Below are positions 55,644 through 64,000 of a stretch of 64,000 nucleotides of DNA, piece by piece. The notes below the pieces were generated by a model. That model saw only the letters and a list, made by a program, of their open reading frames with translations, did not search any database and was not told where the DNA came from. A program made the position numbers and the translations under genes. Position 1 is the stretch's first letter. Each line of letters begins with the position of its first letter. This DNA comes from Lycium barbarum (lineage: Eukaryota > Streptophyta > Magnoliopsida > Solanales > Solanaceae), in NCBI RefSeq assembly GCF_019175385.1, contig NC_083337.1, positions 46,042,938 to 46,106,937 on the forward strand. The letters are read 5' to 3'.

Positions 55644-56396
55644 CCAGTTAGGGATCTACACTTCCTTCCATATAAAGCTTCATACGGAGCTATTTGGATA
55701 TTGGAATGGTAGCTATTGTTGTATACAAACTCGATAAAGGGTAAATGGTCATCCCAACTACCGCCAAAATCTAGTACACATGCTCGTAGCATATCTTCCA
55801 AAGTCTGAATAGTACGTTCAGCTTGCCCATCAGTTTGAGGATGGAATGTCGTGCTAAGCTTTACTTGAGTACCCAAACCTTCTTGGAAAGATTTCCAGAA
55901 CTTAGCTGTAAATTGTGCTCCTCTATCTGTGATAATAGACATCGGGATACCGTGGAGTCGCATAAGCTCTTTGAGATACAACCTTGCATAGTCTTCTGCT
56001 GAATATGTGGTTCTGACAGGAAGAAAATGAGCTGCTTTCGTGAGTCTGTCCACGATCACCCAAATGGAATCATATTTTCTTCGGGAACGAGGTAACCCTA
56101 CAATAAAACCTATGTTGATCACTTCCCATTTCCAGGTTAGAATCTCAATCGCTTGCAATAATCCTTCTTGCTTTTGATGTTCGATTTTCACTTGTTGGCA
56201 ATTTGCATATTGAGCTACAAATTCTGCTATGCTTTCTTCATTCCATCCCACCAATACATTAACTTGAGATCATGATACATCTTTGTTACACCTGGGTGAA
56301 TAGAATACCGAGAATGATAAGCTTCTTCTAGAATTCGACGACGTAATTCTGCAACATTTGGAACACATAGCCTGCTTCAGTATCTACGAACTACAT
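55644..56396 (-). pseudogene. Integrase core, copy C-right (239 aa open)
   Basis: The frame 55535-56254 holds all three core residues: Asp in VIVDRLTKAAHF, Asp in SIITDRGAQFTAKF, and Glu in TDGQAERTIQTL (35 residues between the last two). YNNSYHSNIQIAPYEALYG follows. The zinc module has lost its first Cys (YANC for CPHC), and its HxxxH part is in another frame at 56250-56350. It is the best preserved core of the outer subfamily. Confidence 0.86.
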
Positions 56397-57000
56397 CTAT
56401 AGAAGTTTCAAATGGAGACTTCTTTTTTCGTGAAATGCATCTCTATAGTGGCTCAACTGACGATCTTCATATTGACGCTCTTTTACCGCCATTTCCAAGG
56501 ATGAAACAGTAGGATTATTGACATCTATCCCTGTACTACCTGAATCAATTAGACGAATTCCAAGATTAGCTAGTTGGTGGAGCTCATGAATTAATTCTTT
56601 CTTCTCCAGAGGAACTTTATATAGGTTGCCCATTGATCTGCGGCTAAGGGCATCAACTACTACATTTGCCTTCCCGGGGTGGTATAAAATACTCACATCA
56701 TAATCTTTCACTAATTCTAACCACCGCCTCTGCCGCAGATTTAACTCGTTCTGTTTGAAAATGTATTGAAGACTCTTGTGATATGTATAGATATCAGCAT
56801 GAACACCATACAAGTAATGTCTCCACACCTTTAATGCATGAATAACTGTAGCCAATTCGAGATCATGAGTTTGGTAGTTCTTTTAATCTTTCCGCAGTTG
56901 TCTCGAAGCATAAGCATTGAATTTACCATGCTGCATTAATACACGTCCTCAACCAACGCCAGAAGCATCACAATATACAACATAACCATCTGTTCCTTTT
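56397..57000 (-). pseudogene. RNase H domain, copy C-right
   Basis: The frame 56397-56855 has [20 protein letters not shown] (catalytic Asp to Tyr, as in copy B) and NVVVDALSRRS. The YCDASG motif lies near 56965 in a different frame. Confidence 0.8.
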
Positions 57001-57489
57001 GGGAGTGTCATGACTAGGGCTGAAGTTAATCTGTCCTTCAACTTTTGGAAGCCGCATTCACTAGCATCATTCAACTGAAATTTAGTTGACTTCTGGGTTA
57101 GGTTTGTCAATGGGGCTGAAATAGAGGAAATCCTTCTACAAATCTTCTATAGTAGCCTGCCAATCCCAAAAAACTACGGATTTCCGTGGGCCTTGTAGGC
57201 CTTGGCTAAGTTTTCACAGCTTCAATTTTCTGAGTATCCGCTCAGATGCCATCATCTGAAATAACATGACCCAAAAATATCACAGAATTAAGCCAAAACT
57301 CGTATTTTGAAAATTTTGCATACAATTCTCGAGTTCGAAGAATTCCAAGAACATTACGTAAATGGTTTGCATGTTCTGATTCTGTCGGAGAATATACCAG
57401 AATGTCGTCAATGAACACTGTCACAAATAGGTCCAAGAGAGGCCTGAATACATTATTCATCAAATTCATGAACACTGCCGGGGCATTAG
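57001..57489 (-). pseudogene. Reverse transcriptase C-terminal half, interrupted by element E
   Basis: The frame 57242-57475 reads [20 protein letters not shown] then FIDDILVYS, and the thumb follows. It ends at 57489 in exactly the same base context as 25233, followed by an LTR of the inner subfamily. Confidence 0.85.
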
Positions 57490-60031
57490 TGTCACAACCC
57501 AGTTAGGGGCTGCGACGGGTACCCGGGGCTAACAACCGAGCACCGCTCGTTCTATTACTCATTATACTCATTCAACGTTCCTTTATCAATTTCATACCCA
57601 AATTATAAGAAAATCATCTTTCATTTGAAAACATAAATACTTGTATATACTTAATCCCTTCGGCCATCAAAATAATATATATACATAGTAGCAACCACGT
57701 GAGACCACATAACCCACACTGCGTATCTACAAGCCTCTACTGGAGTGCTAGACACAAGGATGGGACAGGACCCCATCGTGCCCAACATATACGAATATAC
57801 ACAAAAGAGTAATCAAGCACCTCTGGAACAAAGGAGTGCTTTCAATCAGCTATCAACTCCTATGAGTCTGGATCGAGCTCGCCTCCCTGTCCACCTGTGG
57901 GCATGAACACAGCGTCCAATGAAAACGGACGTCAGTACGAACATTGTACTGAGTATGTAAGACAGGAATGAAATAAATATAACAGAAGGTTCATGAGCCA
58001 TAAGAGAAAGATATAACCTGCATGAGTTTCATAGGCAAATACATTTCGTACATATATCATATTTTACATAACGATGGTACATATGTCATCACATCACCTA
58101 TATCATCACATCATAATCCTCATCGTTAACCCGCGTCCGGGTAACCATCATATGCCGCCCACTAGTGGTGATCATGCCCGACCCCCTAGGCGCGGTGTAA
58201 ACATAGCAGCCCGCCTTAGCGGTGACATGCCCAGCCGTTTAGGCACGGTGGAACCATGCGCAGCCCGCCTTAGCGGTGACATGCCCGGCCATTTAGGCAC
58301 GGTGGAATCATATCGTCATATAGTCAATCATAACTCATCATTATTACACATCTCATGAACATATCATAATCTTATCATAGCTTGGCATTTTCATACATAA
58401 CATAGGCATATTACAAACTAGCATTATTGATCATCTTATAGACATATCATGACTTAGTATCATTTCACATTTATCATTAGGAGCATGTATTAGATTTTGA
58501 AGGCAACCATGGCTATGTCAGGGTGACGTAAGGTCGTGAACCCCCGGTTATATTATGAATATTTATGAGTATTCTGCCTCACCTTGATGGAAATAGTGTA
58601 TAAGGTGAGTGTTAACAATGATGACCTCATTAACGTTATCGGATCATCGTACCATGAACTCTCGAAACTCAATACCTTAACTCATCATCATCATTATCAT
58701 GCTCGAATGTACTTTGGTATATTTACGAACTCATAAGCTCCATCATATAGGAGGATCATGGAAAAACTTGGAAGATTCATGCCTTTGAAGGAAGGGATTA
58801 GCCTTACATACCTTTGTCGTTTACTAATATGTCACTTGCTTGTTTTCCTTTGATGCCCATGTTTCTACCTTCAAGAGATGTCGCATGAACGTTAGCCAAT
58901 TGGTTATTCTATATCAACTCCCAAACATTCCTAACAACGTTCACAATGTAGTAGACAACAATCGTCATTTATCTAGATTATCCACATTTCACAATTTCAC
59001 TTCAATCTCACCATAGTCATGGTCATAATTCACTATTACGTTCTTTCATGTATAACACTCACTCCGTGTTCTAAGTGTCGTTCACAATCTACTTACAATC
59101 ATAACATGTCAAGATTCATGATTCATATTAACCCACTATTCACAATTGTCACTATTCACTCATTCATGACCCATTTCCTCTATCTTCTACAATCCTTGTG
59201 TTTCAACCTTTCAAGTACCTCAAACATCATGTAAATACCATAAAACTTACCTTGGATGGTGTAGGAATAAGCTTTGGGTGGAAATACTTTACTTGAGCAA
59301 AACCCTAGTTTCCCTTTCCCTTGTATTTCTTGACATGGATGAACTTTGATGTGTTTCTCTCACTTAGTTTTGTTGATTTGATGAAGTTGATCATCAATTT
59401 TTCATGAGTTCTTGTATACGAAATGTGTGGAAACTTCTAGAGAAGTCTTGAGTTGTGGAGAATGGAAAATTGAAATGAAATAAATGAACTTTGGTCTCTT
59501 ATTTAAAACATGGAATCTGTCTCGTCGCCATTATACGGTCCATTATATGGTCCGTATAAATTTATACGGTCTGTATAATCTACCGTAAAACTGCTCCAGT
59601 GGCCACCCTTTTCTGTGTCAATTTGACGGCACATTATACCGGCCGTATAATTTTATACGGTCCGTATAAGTGACCGTGAAATCAACCCCTCAACAACTTC
59701 ATTCTGTTACACTTCTACGGTCCATTATAGGGCCGTATAACATTATACGGTCCGTATAATCGACCGTATAACCCATCTTTTCACTGATTTTTTTCTTGGC
59801 ACTTCGTTTGATCTCCAACCCATAGGGAACCTTCTTAGCACTTGTTTATCACCTCATTTACAATCGATGGGTCGTTATAACTTTTCTCCAAAGCACCATT
59901 TAGTTATCATTAACTCATTACTCGAAATTCCTTTTTGATACACATCGTATGCCTTGCCTTCTCTCGGAAAACTTGCTTCTCTTATCTCAGATGCCTTTAA
60001 AGTCTTAACTAGGGTCATTAAATGTCATTCC
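57490..60031 (-). repeat. 3' LTR of element E, lacking its 5' end
   Basis: Begins (3' end) at 57490. It has the hairpin block (57895-57970), tandem repeats (58165-58310) and a palindrome cluster (59535-59775). A deletion of about 80 bp at 58907 and another at 60031 remove the LTR 5' terminus together with the PPT. Confidence 0.87.
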
Positions 60032-60056
60032 TTTGAAACATTCGTCCTCGAATGTT
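60032..60056 (-). promoter_or_regulatory. PPT-proximal hairpin of element E (PPT itself deleted)
   Basis: AACATTCG-AGGA-CGAATGTT on the minus strand (60037-60056), with a perfect 8-bp stem. The G run of the PPT and the LTR start are missing; the text goes straight from 'gtcattcc' of the LTR to 'tttgaaac'. Confidence 0.75.
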
Positions 60057-60110
60057 AAACACTCGGGAATTCTACGAAAATTTTGCCAGAGTTTCCCCTG
60101 TAATATAGCA

Positions 60111-60977
60111 CTACCATACTGTCACAACAACCCATAATATCACTGCCTCATAGGGCCACAACATAATAGTAACATATCTATGGCCACACACGACCAAAAA
60201 CATGAAACGTAAGCGTACATACCTCATAATGTTGGGGCTCCATCTTGAATCTCCTTTGGGGATTAAAATAAGTGCGGATATGTGGATTTCATCTTCTCTT
60301 CCGCCTCCCAAGTCAATTCTTCCCGGTTGTTGTTTCGCCATAAGATTTGACTGAAGCTACTTCCTTATTCGAAGTCTTCGCACATGCCTATCTAGGATGG
60401 CAATGGGCACTTCTTCATATGCTAGCTTTTCTGTTACTTGGACATCATCAACCGGAACAATCCTCGCAGGCTCTCCAATACACTTACGGAGCATTGAGAC
60501 ACGAAAAACTGGGTGAATTGATTCAAGGTCTGAAGGCAAGTCCAACTCGTAGGCTACATGACCCGCCTTGCGGATAATTTTATAGGGTCCAATGTATCGA
60601 GGACTTACCTTCCCTTTCTTGACAAATCTCATCACCCCTTTCATTGGCGACACTTTCAAAAATACCCAATCATCAAGCTGAAATTCCAAGTCCCGTTGGC
60701 GGTTGTCCGCATATGACTTTTGTCGACTTTGGGCTGTCAACAATCGTCCTCGGATCACCTTGAATTTTTCCACTGCTTGCTGAACCAGTTCAGGGCCTAT
60801 TAACTGTACTTCTCCTATTTCAAACCATCCGATCGGGGATCTAAACTTCCTTCCATATAATGCTTCATACGGAGCCTTCTGGATACTGGAATGATAACTA
60901 TTGTTGTATGCAAATTCAATAGGGGGTAATTGATCGTCCCAACTACCACCGAAATTCAGCACACATGCTCGTAGCAT
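60111..60977 (-). pseudogene. Integrase C-terminus, GPY/F and chromodomain-like tail, element E
   Basis: The 206-aa frame 60357-60977 contains AYNNSYHSSIQKAPYEALYG, SADN/DLEFQLDDWVFLKVSP-like text, SPRYIGPYKIIRKAGHVAYE (GPY/F) and AYEEVPIAILDRHVRRLRI. A one-base deletion near 60377, identical to that in element D at 28280, ends the frame. The tail continues in 60111-60341. It is separated from the upstream 415-aa frame only by a Glu-to-stop change at about 60979. Confidence 0.86.
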
Positions 60978-60980
60978 ATC

Positions 60981-62228
60981 TTACAAGGTTTGTGTAGTAC
61001 GTTCGGCTTGCCCATCAGTTTGCGGATGGAATGCTGTGCTGAGCCTTACTTGAGTACCCAATCCTTCTTGGAAAGACTTCCAGAACTTGGCTTTAAATTG
61101 TGCTCCTCTATCTGTGATAATGGATAGTGGAATACTACGAAGTCGCATAATTTCCTTGAGATACAATCTCGCATAATCTTCTGCTGAGTAGGTAGTTCTA
61201 ACCGAAAGAAAATGAGTTGCTTTTGTGAGTCTGTCCATAATCACCCATATGGAATCATACTTGCCTCGGGTACGGGGTAACCTCACAATAAAATCCATGT
61301 TGATCACTTCCCATTTCCAAGTAGGGATTTCCATTGCATGCAATAATCCCCCTGGCTTTTGATGTTCGATCTTTGCTTGCTGGTAATTCGAACATTGGGC
61401 TACAAATTCTACTATGTCTCTTTCCATGCCGTCCCACCAATATATCAACTTGAGATCGTGATGCATCTTTGTTGCACCTGGGTGAATAGAATACCAAGAA
61501 TAATGGGCTTCTTCTAGAATTCGTTGGCGCAATTCTGCCACATTCGGCACACATAGCCTGCCTCGGCATCTAAGAATTCCATCCATAGAAACTTCAAATG
61601 GAGATTTCTCTTTTCCTTGAGATATGTCTCTGTAATGGCTCAACTGAGGATCTTCATGTTGCCGCTCTTTCACTTCCATATCCAAGGACAAAACTGTGGG
61701 ATCATCAATACAAATCCCTGCATTACCCGAATCAATTACACGTACTCTAAGATTAGCAAGTTGGTGAAGCTTATGAATCATCTCTTTCTTTTCCGGAAGG
61801 ACTTCGCATAAGATGACCATTGATCGGCGGCTAAGCGCACTGGCCACCACATTTGCCTTTCTGGGAGGATACAAAATGTTCACATCATAATCTTTTAACA
61901 ATTCTAACCGCCGCCTCTGCCACAGATTTAACTCCTTCTGCTTGAAAATATACTGAAGACTTTTGTGATCTGTATAAATATCAACATGCACACCATACAA
62001 GTAATGTCTCCACATTTTTAACGCATGAATAACTGCAGCCAATTCAAGATCATGAGTTGGGTAGTTCTTTTCATGTTTTCGCAGCTGTCTCGAAGCATAA
62101 GCTATAACTCTACCATGCTGCATCAGTACACACCCTAACCTAACACCAAAAGCATCACAATACACAACATAACCATCTGGCCCTTCAGGGAGTGTCAAGA
62201 CTGGAGCTGAGGTCAACCTGTTCTTCAA
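60981..62228 (-). pseudogene. RNase H and integrase core, element E (415 aa open, longest frame in the window)
   Basis: Residues 1-135 are RNase H: Asp25 (YCDAFG), Glu62 (HDLELAA), Asp87 (IYTDHKS), but the fourth catalytic Asp is Ser130 (NVVASALSRR). Then comes the integrase: the HHCC module with its last Cys lost (HPGATKMHHDLK, CSNY), and the core Asp in IMDRLTKATHF, Asp in ITDRGAQFKAKF and Glu in TDGQAERTTQTL near the end. The frame stops before the C-terminal third (60357-60977). It is part of a pol polyprotein and the Met is internal, not a true start. Missing catalytic residues in both domains argue against activity. Confidence 0.88.
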
Positions 62229-62881
62229 CTCTTGGAAGCTACGCTCACAAGCATCATTCTAGTGAAATTTTGCTAACTTCTGGGTTTGCTTCGTCAAGGG
62301 GCCTGAAATAAAGGAAAATCCCTCTACGAACCTTCTGTAGTAGCCTGCCAATCCCAGAAAATTGCGGACCTCCGTAGGCGTTGTAGGCCTTGGCCAAGTA
62401 TTCACGGCTTCAATTTTCTGAGTGTCGACTCGAATACCATCATTTGAAATAACATGGCCCAGAAAGGTTACAGAATTCAGCCAAAACTCGCACTTTGAAA
62501 ATTTTGCATATAATTCTCAGGCTTGAAGAATTCCAAGAACGATACGTAAGTGATCTGCATGCTTTGATTCTGTGCGCGAATACACCAGAATATCATCAAT
62601 AAATGCTATTACAAATAAATCCAAAAGTGGCCCGAATACATTATTCATCAAATTCATGAACACTGCTGGAGCATTAGTCAGCCCAAACGACATCACTCGA
62701 ACTCACAGTGGCCATATCTCGTTCTGAAAGCTGTTTTGGGAATATTTCCTTCTCTAACTCTCACTTGATGATAACCCGACATCAATTTTATTTTAGAAAA
62801 CCACTTGGCACCCTGTAGTTGATCGAATAAGTCATCCATCCTTGGGAGAGGATATTTGTTCTTTATCGTCACCTTGTTCAA
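62229..62881 (-). pseudogene. Reverse transcriptase, N-terminally truncated, element E
   Basis: [20 protein letters not shown] and [20 protein letters not shown] (first catalytic Asp is Lys) are at 62693-62932. [10 protein letters not shown] is near 62560-62605, in a shifted frame. At 62881 it fuses to LTR sequence ('cccaaacattcc'), so roughly the first third of RT plus PR, gag, PBS and LTR end were deleted. Confidence 0.83.
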
Positions 62882-64000
62882 TTCCCAAACATTCCTAACA
62901 ACGTTCACAATGTAGTAGACAACAATCGTCATTTATCTAGATTATCCACATTTCACAATTTCACTTCAATCTCCCCATAGTCATGGTCATAATTCACTAT
63001 TACGTGCTTTCACATATAACACTCACTCTGTGTTCTAAGTGTCGTTCACAATCTACTTACAATCATAACATGTCAAGATTCATGATTCATATTAACCCAC
63101 TATTCACAATTGTCACTATTCACTCATTCATGACCCATTTCCTCTATCTTCTACAATCCATGTGTTTCAACCTTTCAAGTACCTCAAACATCATGTAAAT
63201 ACCATAAAACTTACCTTGGATGGTGTAGGAATAAGCTTTGGGTGGAAATACTTTACTTGAGCAAAACCCTAGTTTCCCTTTCTATGGAATTTCTTGACTT
63301 GGATGAACGTTGATGTGTTTCTCACACTTAGTTTTGTTGATTTGATGAAGTTGATCATCAATTTTTCGTGAGTTCTTGTATATGAAATGTGTGGAAGCTT
63401 CTAGAGAAGTCTTGAGTTGTGGAGAATGGAAAATGGAAATGAAATAAATGAACTTGGGTCTCTTATTTAAAACTTGGAATCTGTCCCGTCGTTATTATAC
63501 GGTCCGTATAATCTACCGTAAAACTGCTCCAGTGGCTACCCTTTTCTGTGTCAATTTGACGACACATTATACGGGCCGTATAATTTTATACGGTCCATAT
63601 AAGTGACCGTGAAATCAACCCCTCAACAACTTCCTTTTTTTACACTTCTACGGTCCATTATACGGACCGTATAATATTATACGGTCCGTATAATCGACCG
63701 TATAACCCATCTTTTCACTGATCTTTTTCTTGTCACTTCCTTTGATCTCCAACCCTTAGGGAATCTTCTTAGCACTTGTTTATCACCTCATTAATAATCT
63801 AAGGGTCATTATAACTTTTCTCCAAAGAACTATTAAGTTATCATTAACTCGTTACTCGAAATTCTTTTTTGATACACATCGTATGCCTTGCCTTCTCTCG
63901 GCAAACTTGCTTCTCTTATCTCAGATGCCTTTAAAGTCTTAACTAGGGTCATCAAACGTCATTCCTTCCTTATGAAAATATCGTATGCTCGTATTCTTCA
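62882..64000 (-). repeat. 5' LTR of element E, 5' half only
   Basis: Matches 26728-27880 of element D's 3' LTR, including a palindrome cluster with perfect TATACGGTCCGTATAA at about 63495-63705. It runs to the window edge about 45 bp short of the expected LTR start. Confidence 0.85.

Larger units (their letters stand above)
57490..64000 (-). mobile_element. Element E: nested inner-subfamily Ty3/Gypsy element, incomplete, runs off the right edge
   Basis: Duplicate of element D at the same nested position. Right to left: LTR (64000 to 62882), deletion of LTR 3' part, PBS, gag, PR and RT N-terminus, then RT-RH-INT (62881 to 60111), PPT hairpin and 3' LTR (to 57490). The element's 5' LTR start should lie a few tens of bases beyond 64000. 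Confidence 0.82.

Noticed and set aside
60981..62228. Possible endogenous pararetrovirus (caulimovirid) because of RT/RNase H
   Set aside because: An integrase with D35E, tRNA-primed LTRs, a PPT and PR-RT-RH-INT order identify a Ty3/Gypsy LTR retrotransposon. No movement or coat protein motif was seen.

Overview
The window is repeat-rich nuclear DNA from a flowering plant. No host gene is visible. Nearly every base belongs to Ty3/Gypsy LTR retrotransposons or their wreckage. Three things indicate this: a polyprotein in the order gag-PR-RT-RH-INT, a D35E integrase with a GPY/F module and a chromodomain-like tail, and primer-binding sites complementary to the 3' end of plant initiator tRNA-Met (TGGTATCAGAGC). 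The proteins look like the Tekay/Del branch of the chromoviruses. The LTR style suggests Solanaceae, but that is recollection and was not tested by a search.

Layout, left to right. (1) 1-25233 is mostly a minus-strand, LTR-internal-LTR-internal series of one subfamily: LTR-0 (1-1149, nested into gag), gag-1, LTR-1 (2231-4185), a protease fragment, gag-2, LTR-2 (13970-16481), a full pol and gag (16519-21032), LTR-3 (21229-23737), then a truncated pol (23769-25233). (2) A plus-strand, non-coding, non-autonomous element A (4602-12318) interrupts the protease of this series, with a TSD-like GTGTA/GTGTC. (3) A complete-layout but dead minus-strand element D (25234-34885) sits inside the RT of the truncated pol. 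(4) 34886-51709 (G) is a rearranged block bounded by inverted LTR arms. It holds a plus-strand gag, a 5S rRNA-like segment and 2.87 near-identical tandem copies of a 3,832-bp unit. (5) 51710-64000 repeats the order gag-LTR-pol-nested element seen at about 20289-34885, including the same insertion junction and the same frameshift, so it is a diverged segmental duplicate.

None of the coding regions is intact. The longest open frames are 415 aa of RH-INT (60981-62228), 371 aa of gag (36898-38013) and 298 aa of gag (20136-21032). Cis signals are better preserved than proteins: PBS, a polypurine tract with an adjacent hairpin, a hairpin-rich block in the LTRs, and a leader stem-loop just 3' of the PBS. 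The loop of that stem-loop carries a self-complementary hexamer, GCGCGC in autonomous-type copies and GTGCAC in element A, which resembles a retroviral dimer-initiation signal.

The least ordinary features are this candidate dimerisation hairpin, the recent 3.8-kb tandem array built from head-to-head LTR halves, the 5S-like segment inside a Gypsy-derived block, and the repeated inverted-LTR architecture (elements A and G and each array unit). All domain calls come from reading translations and alignments by eye. Boundaries marked approximate may be off by tens of bases.
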